64,000 nt of DNA from DAITBA01 sp036824005. GTDB lineage: Bacteria; Pseudomonadota; Gammaproteobacteria; Burkholderiales; Rhodocyclaceae. The translations under genes and the position numbers were made by a program. The stretch covers positions 620,001 to 684,000 of the forward strand of contig DAITBA010000001.1 in NCBI GenBank assembly GCA_036824005.1, read 5' to 3'. Below the pieces are notes generated by a model, which was not told the origin of the DNA, did no database searches, and saw only the letters and a program-made list of their open reading frames with translations. Shown here piece after piece: positions 35,497-44,316 of the stretch; the first letter of the stretch is position 1; every line of letters starts with the position of its first letter.

Positions 35497-36134
35497 CGCG
35501 GCACACGCCGGAGCGGCTGCTGCTGGAAGGCGAGGCCGGGTCGATCGAGGTGATCGTCGATGTGCCCGCGCATGCGCGTGGCATTGCCGTCGTCGCCCAT
35601 CCCCATCCGCTGTTCGGCGGCACCTCGGACAACAAGGTGGTGCAGACGCTGGCCAAGGCTTTCCGCGATCTTGGCTACGCCAGCGTCCGGCCCAACTTTC
35701 GCGGAGTGGGCGCGAGTGCGGGCGATCATGATCATGGGATTGCCGAAACTGACGACCTGCTGTGCGTCACCGCTTACGCGCGCGAACGTTTCGGCGAGCT
35801 GCCTGTCGTGCTGGCGGGATTTTCCTTCGGTGCCTATGTGCAGACCCGGGTCGCCCGGCGCCTTGAAGCGGAAGGTCGCCCGGTGCAGCGCATGGTGCTG
35901 GTCGGTACCGCTTCGGGAGCGGTGACCGGTGCGCGCAGCTACGTCACCGAGCCCGTGCCGACGGATACGCTGGTCATTCACGGCGAGGTGGACGAGACCG
36001 TGCCGCTGGCCAACGTGCTCGACTGGGCGCGGCCCCAGGACCTGCCGGTGATCGTCGTACCAGGCGCCGACCATTTCTTCCATCGCCGCCTGCATGTCAT
36101 CCGCGGCATCGTCCATAACGCATGGCGCCACTAG
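35493..36134 (+). CDS. Alpha/beta hydrolase, small serine-esterase type
   Basis: A 213-residue alpha/beta hydrolase of the family that lacks a lid. Visible features are VVAHPHPLFGGTSDNKVVQT, the RPNFRGVGASAGDHDHG segment, the nucleophile elbow AGFSFGAYVQ, an Asp in GEVDETVPL and the catalytic His in VPGADHFFHRR. The substrate is unknown. It overlaps the ferredoxin gene by 4 bases and the ABC ATPase gene by 13, forming one operon. Confidence 0.88.
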   Translation: MTRHTPERLLLEGEAGSIEVIVDVPAHARGIAVVAHPHPLFGGTSDNKVVQTLAKAFRDLGYASVRPNFRGVGASAGDHDHGIAETDDLLCVTAYARERFGELPVVLAGFSFGAYVQTRVARRLEAEGRPVQRMVLVGTASGAVTGARSYVTEPVPTDTLVIHGEVDETVPLANVLDWARPQDLPVIVVPGADHFFHRRLHVIRGIVHNAWRH

Positions 36135-37033
36135 CGGTGCGCGGCCTGCGCAAGGCCTACGGCGGCAACGAGGTGGTTGCCGGCCTGAGCTTCGAGATCC
36201 GCCCCGGCGAGTGCTTCGGCCTACTCGGTCCCAACGGCGCCGGAAAGACGACGACGCTGAGACTCGCGCTCGGCCTCACCGATCCCGATGCCGGCGACAT
36301 CCAGCTGTGCGGTCTGCCGGTGCCGGCACGCGCGCGGGCGGCGCGCATGCGCGTGGGCATCGTGCCCCAGATCGACAGCCTGGATCCAGACTTCACCGCT
36401 GCCGAAAACCTGCTGGTGTATGGCCGCTATTTCGGCCTGCGAGACGCGGCGATCCGGGAGCACATTCCGCGCCTGCTCGAGTTCGCCGAGTTGCAGGGTC
36501 GCGCGGGCGCGAAAATCCAGTCGCTGTCCGGCGGCATGAGGCGCCGGCTGACCTTAGCGCGGGCGCTGGTCAACGATCCGGAGCTGCTCATTCTCGACGA
36601 GCCCACCACGGGCCTGGACCCCCAGGCGCGCCACCTCATCTGGGACCGGCTCAAGCGACTGCTCCAGGAGGGTAAGACGGTGCTGCTGACGACACACTTC
36701 ATGGACGAGGCCGAGCGCCTGTGCCATCGCCTGGCGATCATGGATCGCGGCTGCTTCATCGCCGAGGGCAGCCCGCGCGAGCTCATCGCCAAGCACATCG
36801 AAGCCCAGGTGGTGGAAGTTTTCGGCGAGAACGCCACCGGCTGGGCGCGCGCCCATGCGGCGCCGCTTTGCCGGCGCTTCGAGACCAGCGGCGAGACTGC
36901 CTTCTGTTACGTCGATGACGCGGCGCCGCTGCTCGCGCACCTGGATGTGCAGCCGGGCCTGCGTTATCTGCATCGGCCGGCGAATCTGGAGGACGTGTTC
37001 CTCAAGCTGACCGGCCGGGAACTACGGGATTGA
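36122..37033 (+). CDS. NodI-like ABC transporter ATPase
   Basis: A 303-residue ATPase of the NodI / ABC-2 class. It has Walker A GPNGAGKTT, signature LSGGMRRRLTLARAL, Walker B LLILDEP and the H-loop LTTHFMDEAERL. NodI-like proteins in betaproteobacteria without nod genes are housekeeping exporters of unknown cargo, often a lipid-linked or polysaccharide substrate. The matching permease follows 55 bases later. It starts inside the preceding hydrolase gene (13-base overlap). Confidence 0.9.
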   Translation: MAPLAVRGLRKAYGGNEVVAGLSFEIRPGECFGLLGPNGAGKTTTLRLALGLTDPDAGDIQLCGLPVPARARAARMRVGIVPQIDSLDPDFTAAENLLVYGRYFGLRDAAIREHIPRLLEFAELQGRAGAKIQSLSGGMRRRLTLARALVNDPELLILDEPTTGLDPQARHLIWDRLKRLLQEGKTVLLTTHFMDEAERLCHRLAIMDRGCFIAEGSPRELIAKHIEAQVVEVFGENATGWARAHAAPLCRRFETSGETAFCYVDDAAPLLAHLDVQPGLRYLHRPANLEDVFLKLTGRELRD

Positions 37034-37088
37034 GCATGAAGCCGGTTGGCCGCGGCGGCGTTGTTCTGCCCGACGTGTGGAGGCGCTG

Positions 37089-37871
37089 ATGGCCCATGCC
37101 TTTCGCGTACCCAGCCTGAGCGTGCGCTTCATCGCCGTCTGGCAGCGCAATTTTCTCGTCTGGCGCAAGCTGGCGCTGCCTTCAATGCTCGGCAACCTGG
37201 CCGATCCCATGATCTACATGGTCGGCCTGGGCTACGGGCTCGGCGCTCTTCTGCCGGAGGTAGGAGGCGTGTCCTACATCGCATTCCTCGGCGCCGGCAC
37301 CATCTGCTACAGCACCATGAACAGCGCCAGCTTCGAGGCGCTTTATTCGGGCTTCTCGCGCATGCACGTGCAGCGCACCTGGGAGGCAATCCTCAATGCA
37401 CCGATCTCCCTGGACGACGTGCTGCTCGCCGAGCTGCTCTGGGCAGCAAGCAAGAGCTTCCTCTCCGGCATCGCCATCCTGGTTGTGGTTTGGGTACTGG
37501 GTCTGACCCAGTCGGTTCTGGCCCTGTGGGTGGTGCCCTTGGTGTTTCTCGTTGGGCTGACCTTCGGTGCTCTGGGACTGGTGATCACGGCGCTTGCGCC
37601 CAGTTTCGATTTCTTTCTCTATTACTTCACGCTGTTCATCACGCCCATGGTGCTGGTTTCCGGCGTGTTTTTCCCGGCCGAACAGCTGCCGGCGGCGTTC
37701 CAGGCCGTGGCCGCGTTTCTGCCGCTCGCCCACGCAGTGGATCTCGTGCGGCCGCTGCTCTTTGGCCATGTTCCGAAAGGCGCGGCGGTCCATGTTCTCA
37801 TTCTGGCCGCATACGCGGCTGCGGGCTACTACGTCGCCGTTGTGCTGGCGCGCCGTCGCCTGCTGAAATGA
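37089..37871 (+). CDS. NodJ-like ABC-2 permease
   Basis: A 260-residue ABC-2 membrane protein with about six helices. The NodJ-type DPMIYMVGLGYGLGALL and ITPMVLVSGVFFPAEQLP segments are clear. The ATG has GGAGG five bases upstream; GTG 37077 is less likely. With the preceding ATPase it forms an exporter of unknown cargo. The 55-base gap between the two genes carries no clear hairpin. Confidence 0.9.
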   Translation: MAHAFRVPSLSVRFIAVWQRNFLVWRKLALPSMLGNLADPMIYMVGLGYGLGALLPEVGGVSYIAFLGAGTICYSTMNSASFEALYSGFSRMHVQRTWEAILNAPISLDDVLLAELLWAASKSFLSGIAILVVVWVLGLTQSVLALWVVPLVFLVGLTFGALGLVITALAPSFDFFLYYFTLFITPMVLVSGVFFPAEQLPAAFQAVAAFLPLAHAVDLVRPLLFGHVPKGAAVHVLILAAYAAAGYYVAVVLARRRLLK

Positions 37872-37899
37872 GCTGGCCGGAGCCTGTTAGAATTCACTA

Positions 37900-38220
37900 A
37901 TGGAGGTCCTGCTGGTTATTACCAACCTGCCCGACGAGGACCAAGCCGGGCAACTCGCGCGCAGCCTGATCGAGCAGCGCGTTGCGGCCTGCGCGAACGT
38001 GCTCGCGCCGTGCCATTCGGTGTACCGCTGGCAGGGGGGGATCGAAACGGCAACCGAGGTGCCGCTGCTGATCAAGACCAGCATTGCGCGCTATCCGGCG
38101 CTGGAAGCGGCAATCCGTGCCGCACACCCCTACGAACTTCCCGAAATCATCGCTGTCCCATTGTCGCGCGGCCTGCCTGAGTACCTTGCGTGGGTCGCGA
38201 CCGAAACCGGTGGCGAATAG
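37900..38220 (+). CDS. cutA: Divalent-cation tolerance protein CutA
   Basis: A 106-residue CutA1 protein. It keeps the family motifs VTNLPDEDQAGQLARSLIEQ, CANVLAPCHSVYRWQGGIE, IKTSIARYPALEAAIRAAHPY and ELPEIIAVP. The family forms cytoplasmic trimers linked to copper/divalent-cation tolerance; the molecular activity is not settled. cutA and dsbD are neighbours in many betaproteobacteria and other bacteria. A TTAGAAT -10-like box lies 15 bases upstream of the ATG. Confidence 0.93.
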   Translation: MEVLLVITNLPDEDQAGQLARSLIEQRVAACANVLAPCHSVYRWQGGIETATEVPLLIKTSIARYPALEAAIRAAHPYELPEIIAVPLSRGLPEYLAWVATETGGE

Positions 38221-38235
38221 CCGGCGCCCTTCCCC

Positions 38236-40074
38236 ATGGTGATACGCATCCTGCTACTCCTGCTCTGCCTGCCCGGATTCGTCGCTGCGGCCGACGATCT
38301 GCTCGCGCCCGAGCAGGCGTTCCGGTTTTCCGCCCGCGCGCTCGATGCCGGGAACATCGAAATCCGTTACGACATCGCCGACGGCTACTACCTTTACCGC
38401 GACAAGTTCAAGTTCAGCGCCGAACCCGCCAATGCCAAGACCGGCGCCGCCCGGTTCCCGCCGGGCAAGGTCAAGGACGACGAATTTTTCGGCAAGGTCG
38501 AGACCTATCGCGATGAGGTGAAGATACTTCTGCCCGTGGCGGCGCCGGCGGAGCTGGATGCCGTGAAGCTTACCGTCACCTCCCAGGGCTGCGCCGATAT
38601 CGGCGTCTGTTATCCACCCAATCCGCAGACGGTGCGCGTCGTGCTCGCCGCGGCGTCCACGTCCGACGCGGCAAAGACGCCGCTGGCGGAAGCGCTGCGC
38701 GAGGCCATGCCGCAGGCATCGTCGCCGCCGCGCCCGCCGGCAGCCGAGGCCGACGCCGAAGCGGGCGACGAGTCATCCCGCATCGCGCACTTCCTCAAGC
38801 GGGCGAGTTTCTGGTTGATCATCGCCAGCTTCTTTGGTTTCGGTGTGCTCCTTGCCGCCACCCCTTGCGTCTTTCCCATGATTCCAATTCTGTCGGGGAT
38901 CATCGTCGGCCACGGTCAGCACATCGGTCGCGGCCGCGCGCTGGCGCTGTCGCTTGCCTATGTACTTGGCATGGCCGTGACCTACGCCGTCGCGGGCGTG
39001 GCCGCCGGCCTGTCCGGTGCGCTGCTGTCGAGCGCCCTGCAGAATCCCTGGGTGCTCGGCTCCTTTGCCTTGGTGTTTGCCATACTGGCTTTGTCCATGT
39101 TCGGCTTCTACGAGCTGCAGATGCCAAGTTTCCTGCAAAGCCGGCTGTCCGACGAGGCCAACCGGCAGAAGGGCGGTTCGGTGTCCGGCGTGGCCGTGAT
39201 GGGTGTGTTGTCCGCCGTGATCGTCGGGCCGTGCGTAGCGGCACCTCTGGCCGGTGCGCTGCTGTATATCGCGCAGACGCGCGATGCCCTGCTCGGCGGC
39301 ACGGCGCTGTTCTTCATGGCCCTGGGCATGGGCGCGCCGCTCATCGCCCTCGGCGTTTCGACGCACGCGCTGCTGCCCAAGGCGGGCGCATGGATGGGGG
39401 CGGTGAAGAAGTTCTTCGGCGTCATGCTGCTGGCCGTGGCGATCTGGCTCCTCTCGCCCGTCGTGCCGACGGTGTTGTCGATGCTTGCCTGGGCCGCACT
39501 GCTGATTTTCTCCGCCATCTATCTGCACGCGCTCGATCCCTTGCCGGCCAATGCCCATGGCTGGCAGCGCTTCTGGAAAGGCGTCGGGGTGGTGGCGCTG
39601 CTCGTGGGCGCTTCGCTCGTTGTCGGTGTGCTCGCCGGCAGCCGCGATCCGTTGCAGCCCCTGGCCATCTTGCGCGGCATGGCGGAAACGGGGGAGTCGG
39701 CGGTGAAGTTCGACCGGGTACGCACGAGCGAGGAACTGGATGCCCGGCTGCACAATGCTAGCCGCCCGGTGATGCTGGATTTCTACGCCGACTGGTGCAT
39801 CTCCTGCAAGGAGATGGAGCGCTTCACTTTCACCGATGCGGCGGTGCAGGCCCGCCTGCGCCAGATGGTCCTGCTGCAGGCCGATGTCACCGCCAACAGT
39901 GATGCCGACAAGGCGCTGCTCAAACGGTTCGGCTTGTTCGGTCCGCCGGGAATCATCTTCTTCGACAGGCAGGGTAAGGAAATCCAGGGCCTGCGCGTGG
40001 TCGGTTTCCAGTCGGCCGATGCGTTTGCCGCTGTCCTGGATAAGGTCGTCGCGGCCGATACAGCGGCACGTTAG
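38236..40074 (+). CDS. dsbD: DsbD, thiol:disulfide interchange protein
   Basis: A 612-residue inner-membrane protein that passes electrons from cytoplasmic thioredoxin to periplasmic reductases. The N-terminal periplasmic domain has the pair in SQGCADIGVCYPP. The central membrane part contains CVFPMIP and GPCVAAPL redox cysteines. The C-terminal thioredoxin-like domain has WCISC (DWCISCKEMER). A signal peptide precedes LAPEQAFRF. It lies 15 bases after cutA, in the usual cutA-dsbD order. Together with dsbA at 7 kb it covers both oxidation and reduction of periplasmic thiols. Confidence 0.96.
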   Translation: MVIRILLLLLCLPGFVAAADDLLAPEQAFRFSARALDAGNIEIRYDIADGYYLYRDKFKFSAEPANAKTGAARFPPGKVKDDEFFGKVETYRDEVKILLPVAAPAELDAVKLTVTSQGCADIGVCYPPNPQTVRVVLAAASTSDAAKTPLAEALREAMPQASSPPRPPAAEADAEAGDESSRIAHFLKRASFWLIIASFFGFGVLLAATPCVFPMIPILSGIIVGHGQHIGRGRALALSLAYVLGMAVTYAVAGVAAGLSGALLSSALQNPWVLGSFALVFAILALSMFGFYELQMPSFLQSRLSDEANRQKGGSVSGVAVMGVLSAVIVGPCVAAPLAGALLYIAQTRDALLGGTALFFMALGMGAPLIALGVSTHALLPKAGAWMGAVKKFFGVMLLAVAIWLLSPVVPTVLSMLAWAALLIFSAIYLHALDPLPANAHGWQRFWKGVGVVALLVGASLVVGVLAGSRDPLQPLAILRGMAETGESAVKFDRVRTSEELDARLHNASRPVMLDFYADWCISCKEMERFTFTDAAVQARLRQMVLLQADVTANSDADKALLKRFGLFGPPGIIFFDRQGKEIQGLRVVGFQSADAFAAVLDKVVAADTAAR

Positions 40075-40162
40075 TGCCGTCGCACACCGTGCGTGGTCGG
40101 GACCCGATACCGCGATCGGTGGTCGTCGCGATGCGACCGAAAAGAAAGGGAGGATATCCGAG

Positions 40163-40549
40163 GTGCTATGGCGTTCGAACAAGTCGGCGTCGCATTCTGG
40201 TCGTATCGGTACGCTGATCGGGCCCGGCACGCGTATCGATGGCAAGGTCACGTTTTCCGGCGGCATGCGGGTCGATGGCACAATCGTCGGCGCAGTCACG
40301 GATGACGGTGGGGAACCCGGTACGCTGGTCGTCGGCGCACAGGGCAGCGTGGATGGCGAAGTCCGCGTTGCCCGGATCATCCTGGATGGCCGCATCAAGG
40401 GCGAGGCGCATGCCCGCGACTTGATCGACCTGCGCAACGGTGCGCGCGTCGCCGGTGACCTTCATTATGGCAGGCTGGAAATCCACGCCGGCGCAGCCGT
40501 GGACGGGCGCCTGGTCAAGCGCAATGGCGAGACACCGGGGCCGGAGTAG
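40163..40549 (+). CDS. Bactofilin (polymer-forming cytoskeletal protein)
   Basis: A 128-residue bactofilin. The right-handed beta-helix core is seen from GTLIGPGTRIDGKVTFSGG through GVQGSVDGEVR-type repeats to the end of HYGRLEIHAGAAVDGRL. Bactofilins self-assemble into nucleotide-free filaments involved in cell shape or polarity. The start is GTG, with GGGAGG nine bases upstream; no ATG is suitably placed. It follows dsbD by about 90 bases and precedes the riboflavin genes. Confidence 0.85.
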   Translation: MLWRSNKSASHSGRIGTLIGPGTRIDGKVTFSGGMRVDGTIVGAVTDDGGEPGTLVVGAQGSVDGEVRVARIILDGRIKGEAHARDLIDLRNGARVAGDLHYGRLEIHAGAAVDGRLVKRNGETPGPE

Positions 40550-40609
40550 CGTGTATCGACCTGTTAGAATTCCAACTTTTCCGCCTTCCGAACTTCTCTC
40601 GACAGGACA

Positions 40610-41230
40610 ATGTTTTCCGGGATCGTTGCCGCCACCGGCCGAATCACCCACGTCACGAGCGCCGAGCGCGGCCTGCGGCTGAGCATCGATGCCGGCAGCT
40701 TGGGACTGACCGACGTCACAATCGGCGACAGCATCGCCGTCTGTGGTGTATGTCTGACTGTGGTCGCGAAGCAGGACAACCAGTTCGAGGTTGACGTGTC
40801 ACGGGAAACGCTGGAGTGCACGACCGGTCTTGATACGCCGGCGGAGGTGAATCTGGAGAAAGCACTGCAGCTTTCCGATCGCATCGGCGGCCACTTGGTC
40901 AGCGGCCACGTGGATGGCATCGGAGAGGTGACCGGCTTCACACCTGTGGGAGAGAGCCACGAGCTTGTGGTGCTTGCGCCACACGCGCTCGCACGCTACA
41001 TCGCCCGCAAGGGCTCCGTCACCGTCGACGGCGTCAGCCTGACCATCAACCGCGTCGAGGACACGAGCGGCGGCTGCGAGTTCTCCATCAATCTCATCCC
41101 GCATACGCTGGCCGCCACGACGCTGAAAAGCCTTCGGGTCGGGGCTCGCGTCAATCTCGAGATTGACCTGGTTGCCCGCTATGTCGAGCGTATGCTCGCC
41201 GCGACCACCGTCGAAGGGCGCTGCGCATGA
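40610..41230 (+). CDS. ribC: Riboflavin synthase alpha chain
   Basis: A 206-residue riboflavin synthase (also named RibE in some species), which dismutates lumazine to riboflavin. Two homologous lumazine-binding halves are visible: FSGIVAATGRITHVTSAERG with GVCLTVV, and LVSGHVDGIGEVTGF with GVSLTINRV. It overlaps ribBX by 4 bases (ATGA) and starts the operon ribC-ribBX-ribH-nusB. A TTAGAAT -10-like box lies about 45 bases upstream. No FMN riboswitch was seen before the ATG. Confidence 0.95.
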   Translation: MFSGIVAATGRITHVTSAERGLRLSIDAGSLGLTDVTIGDSIAVCGVCLTVVAKQDNQFEVDVSRETLECTTGLDTPAEVNLEKALQLSDRIGGHLVSGHVDGIGEVTGFTPVGESHELVVLAPHALARYIARKGSVTVDGVSLTINRVEDTSGGCEFSINLIPHTLAATTLKSLRVGARVNLEIDLVARYVERMLAATTVEGRCA

Positions 41231-42342
41231 CGGCGCTGAGCCCGATTCAGGAAATCGTCGCCGAGCTGCGCGCCGGCCGCATGGTCGTACTGGTGGACGA
41301 GGAGGACCGGGAGAACGAAGGCGATCTGGTCCTTGCGGCCGAGTTCGTCACGGCGGAAGCGATCAACTTCATGGCCAAGCACGGCCGCGGACTAATCTGC
41401 CTGACGCTTTCCGAGGAGCGCTGCAAGCAGCTCAATCTGCCGCTCATGGTGCGCGACAATCGTTCCTCGCACAGCACGGCGTTTACCGTTTCCATCGAGG
41501 CGGCCGAAGGCGTGACCACCGGCATTTCAGCGCATGACCGTGCGCGAACCATTCAGGCGGCGGTCGCCAAGCATGCCAAACCTTGGGACATCGTCCAGCC
41601 GGGCCATATCTTTCCGCTCATGGCGCAGCGCGGCGGCGTGCTGGTGCGTGCCGGCCATACCGAGGCCGGCTGCGACTTGGCGCAACTGGCCGGTGTGGAG
41701 CCGGCGGCGGTGATCTGCGAGATCCTGAAGGACGACGGCGCAATGGCACGGCTGCCCGACCTGGTCGAGTTTGCCGCTCAGCACGGTCTTAAGATCGGCG
41801 CCATCCGCGATCTCATCCACTTCCGCAGCGCCACCGAAAAGCTGGTCGAACGTGTGGCGGAGAAGGACATCGTCTGTGCCCATGGCGCCTTCCGCCTGTG
41901 CGCCTACACCGACCAGACCAGCGGCGAGGTGCATTTGGCCCTGTCCAAGGGCGATATCCGGCCGGAGACGGAAACCCTGGTGCGGGTGCACGAGCCGATT
42001 TCCGTGTTGGACTTTCTCGATTGTGCAAGCCGCCGCCACAGCTTCAGTGTCGATCAGGCGATGCGGGTCATTGCCGCACGCGGTGCCGGTGTCATCGTGC
42101 TGCTCCACCGGGCGGAGTCCGGGCGCGATCTGCTCGGCACCATCCAGGACGACACGCCCGAGAGCCGTCCGGCGGTGAAGTGGGATCCGCGCCTGTACGG
42201 CATCGGCGCCCAGATCCTGCGCGATCTGAACGTGGGCAAGATGCGGCTGCTCGCCTCGCCGCGCAAGATGCCGAGCATGACCGGCTTCGGGCTGGAGGTG
42301 TGCGGCTATCTCTCGCCCGACGGTACCGCCTTGCCTGGATAA
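41227..42342 (+). CDS. ribB: DHBP synthase with degenerate GTP cyclohydrolase II domain (RibBX type)
   Basis: A 371-residue protein. The N-terminal half (about 1-205) is a complete 3,4-dihydroxy-2-butanone-4-phosphate synthase: DEEDRENEGDL, GHTEAGCDLAQLAG. The C-terminal half (about 210-371) has the GTP cyclohydrolase II fold but lacks the three zinc cysteines (C-x10-CxC) and the usual catalytic residues; only one Cys occurs in that zone. This corresponds to the known RibBX class, in which only RibB is active. A functional ribA must therefore lie elsewhere. It overlaps ribC and is followed 13 bases later by ribH. Confidence 0.93.
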   Translation: MTALSPIQEIVAELRAGRMVVLVDEEDRENEGDLVLAAEFVTAEAINFMAKHGRGLICLTLSEERCKQLNLPLMVRDNRSSHSTAFTVSIEAAEGVTTGISAHDRARTIQAAVAKHAKPWDIVQPGHIFPLMAQRGGVLVRAGHTEAGCDLAQLAGVEPAAVICEILKDDGAMARLPDLVEFAAQHGLKIGAIRDLIHFRSATEKLVERVAEKDIVCAHGAFRLCAYTDQTSGEVHLALSKGDIRPETETLVRVHEPISVLDFLDCASRRHSFSVDQAMRVIAARGAGVIVLLHRAESGRDLLGTIQDDTPESRPAVKWDPRLYGIGAQILRDLNVGKMRLLASPRKMPSMTGFGLEVCGYLSPDGTALPG

Positions 42343-42355
42343 CGGACCCATTGTC

Positions 42356-42829
42356 ATGGCACGCTACGACGACATCCTCGAACTCGAAACCTCCCTTGCC
42401 GGCGCCGGGCTGCGCATCGGCATCGTCATGAGCCGCTTCAACCTGGACGTCGGCGAAGGGCTGCTGGGCGCCTGCACCGCCGCACTCTCGCGGCTGGGCG
42501 TGCGCGCGGGCGACATGATGATCACGACCGTGCCGGGTGCGCTGGAACTTCCGCTGACCCTGCAGACCATGGCCCAGAGCGGGAAGTACGATGCACTGGT
42601 GGCGCTGGGCTGCGTGGTCCGCGGCGAGACCTATCATTTCGAGATCGTTGCCAACGAATCGGCCCGCGGCATCACCGAGGTACAACTGGAGACGGGCGTG
42701 CCCATTGCCAATGGTGTGCTGACCACGGAAGACGACGACCAGGCCTTGGCGCGCATGGAGCAGAAGGGCACCGACGCGGCCCAGGCCGCGGTGGAGATGG
42801 CGAACCTGCTGCGGCGCCTCAAGGCATGA
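42356..42829 (+). CDS. ribH: Lumazine synthase RibH
   Basis: A 157-residue 6,7-dimethyl-8-ribityllumazine synthase, which joins the RibB product and the pyrimidine intermediate. The motifs VPGALELPLTLQTMA, LGCVVRGETYHFEIV and PIANGVLTTE are clear. The next gene, nusB, overlaps its stop by 4 bases (ATGA). Confidence 0.96.
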   Translation: MARYDDILELETSLAGAGLRIGIVMSRFNLDVGEGLLGACTAALSRLGVRAGDMMITTVPGALELPLTLQTMAQSGKYDALVALGCVVRGETYHFEIVANESARGITEVQLETGVPIANGVLTTEDDDQALARMEQKGTDAAQAAVEMANLLRRLKA

Positions 42830-43272
42830 AGTCGCCGCGCCGCCGCGCACGGGAGTTCGCGCTGCAGGGTCTGTATCAATGGCAGCTGGCGGGCCACGAC
42901 ACGGCGGCCATCGAGGCCCACATGACACAGGTGACCGGCTTTGACAAGTCGGACCCGCCATTCTTCCAGACGTTGCTGCGCGGCGTCGTCCGGGACGCTG
43001 ACGCCTTGCGCGCCGAAATCGAACCCTATCTGGACCGGCCCTTCGGCGAGCTGTCGCCGGTGGAACGCGCCATTCTGCTGCTGGCGGCCTTCGAGCTCGC
43101 GACCCAGATCGACACACCCTATCGCGTCGTACTCAACGAAGCTGTCGAATTGGCGAAAGACTACGGTGGCACCGACGGCTACAAGTATGTCAATGGTGTG
43201 CTGGACAAGCTGGCTCCGAAGCTGCGGCCCGGCGAGGTGGGCGAGGACGGTCCAGCGCGCCGGCGCGGATGA
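42826..43272 (+). CDS. nusB: Transcription antitermination factor NusB
   Basis: A 148-residue NusB, an all-helical RNA-binding protein that acts with NusE at boxA during rRNA antitermination. The N-terminal ARREFALQGLYQWQ-type segment and FGELSPVERAILLLAAFEL are family signatures, as is VLNEAVELAKDYGGTDGYKYVNGVLD near the end. It is translationally coupled to ribH (4-base overlap), an arrangement found in many proteobacteria. Confidence 0.95.
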   Translation: MKSPRRRAREFALQGLYQWQLAGHDTAAIEAHMTQVTGFDKSDPPFFQTLLRGVVRDADALRAEIEPYLDRPFGELSPVERAILLLAAFELATQIDTPYRVVLNEAVELAKDYGGTDGYKYVNGVLDKLAPKLRPGEVGEDGPARRRG

Positions 43273-43352
43273 CCGGCATGCGCCTGCGGCAACAAGGCGG
43301 CACGGGAAACTAGATCGTACGGCACAATTGCCCCCGTCCGCCTGCCACCTCC

Positions 43353-44315
43353 ATGCCATCCGAATTCGAACTGATCCGTCGCTACTTCACGCGCCCGACC
43401 GCGCACACGATCCTTGCCGTCGGCGATGACGGCGCCGTGGTCCGGCCGCGCCCCGGCATGGACCTGGTCATATCCACCGACATGATGGTGGAAGGGACCC
43501 ATTTTTTCCCTTCGATGGACCCAACCGATCTGGGCTGGAAGGCACTCGCTGTGAACCTTTCCGATCTGGCGGCGATGGGCGCCGAGCCGCGCTGGGCGCT
43601 ACTCGCTGCCGCGCTGCCGCAGGCCGACGAAGACTGGCTCAGCGCCTTCGCCGACGGTTTCTTTTCCTGCGCCGCGCACCACGGCGTGGACGTGATCGGC
43701 GGCGACACGACGCGCGGTCCCCTTAATCTGGCGCCGACGGTATTCGGTGAAGTGCCTGCGGATCAGGCACTTACCCGGCGCGGGGCATGCGCGGGCGACG
43801 ACGTCTGGGTGTCCGGCGCGCCGGGGCGTGCGGCGCTGGGACTGGCTCATCTCCGGGGTCGTGTCGCCCTGAGCGAGCCGGCGCGAGCGACATGCCTCGC
43901 CGCGCTGCACCGTCCGCAGCCCCGCGTCGAACTGGGCATGGCGCTGCGCGGGGTGGCGTCGGCGGCGATCGATGTCTCGGACGGCCTGCTCGCCGATCTG
44001 GGGCACATCCTTGAATCCTCCGGCTGTGCGGCCCGACTGGACGAGCCGCTACTGCCGCGATCGCCGGAGCTGTCCGCCTGCGAGGACCGAGCGCTGGCTT
44101 GGTCTTGCCTGACCGCAGGCGGCGACGACTACGAGCTGGTATTCACGGCGCCGGCCGCGCGCGCGGCGGAGCTGGCCGTGCTGAGCCGCGAACTCGGCCT
44201 GCCCCTGACCCGCATCGGCAGCGCTCGTGCCGGCACGCCGGGTTCGATCCAAGTGCTGGATGGCCGCGGCAAAACCATTCCCTTGGTCGCCCGCGGCTAC
44301 GACCACTTTGCCTGA
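43353..44315 (+). CDS. thiL: Thiamine-monophosphate kinase ThiL
   Basis: A 320-residue ThiL of the PurM-like ATP-binding family that phosphorylates thiamine monophosphate. Signatures are GDDGAVVRP near the N-terminus, VGGTSH-related EGTHFF, NLSDLAAMGAEPRW, GGDTTRGP and DVSDGLLADLGHI. It begins 80 bases after nusB and is followed directly by pgpA. Confidence 0.95.
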   Translation: MPSEFELIRRYFTRPTAHTILAVGDDGAVVRPRPGMDLVISTDMMVEGTHFFPSMDPTDLGWKALAVNLSDLAAMGAEPRWALLAAALPQADEDWLSAFADGFFSCAAHHGVDVIGGDTTRGPLNLAPTVFGEVPADQALTRRGACAGDDVWVSGAPGRAALGLAHLRGRVALSEPARATCLAALHRPQPRVELGMALRGVASAAIDVSDGLLADLGHILESSGCAARLDEPLLPRSPELSACEDRALAWSCLTAGGDDYELVFTAPAARAAELAVLSRELGLPLTRIGSARAGTPGSIQVLDGRGKTIPLVARGYDHFA

Positions 44316-44316
44316 C

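Noticed and set aside
40550..40609. An FMN riboswitch before the riboflavin operon
   Set aside because: Only 60 bases separate the bactofilin stop from the ATG, too short for the aptamer, and no matching conserved boxes are present.
44236..44260. A tRNA-like GGTTCGATCC in thiL
   Set aside because: It is the only such match in that area, inside coding sequence, with no acceptor or anticodon arms around it. No tRNA was found anywhere in the window.
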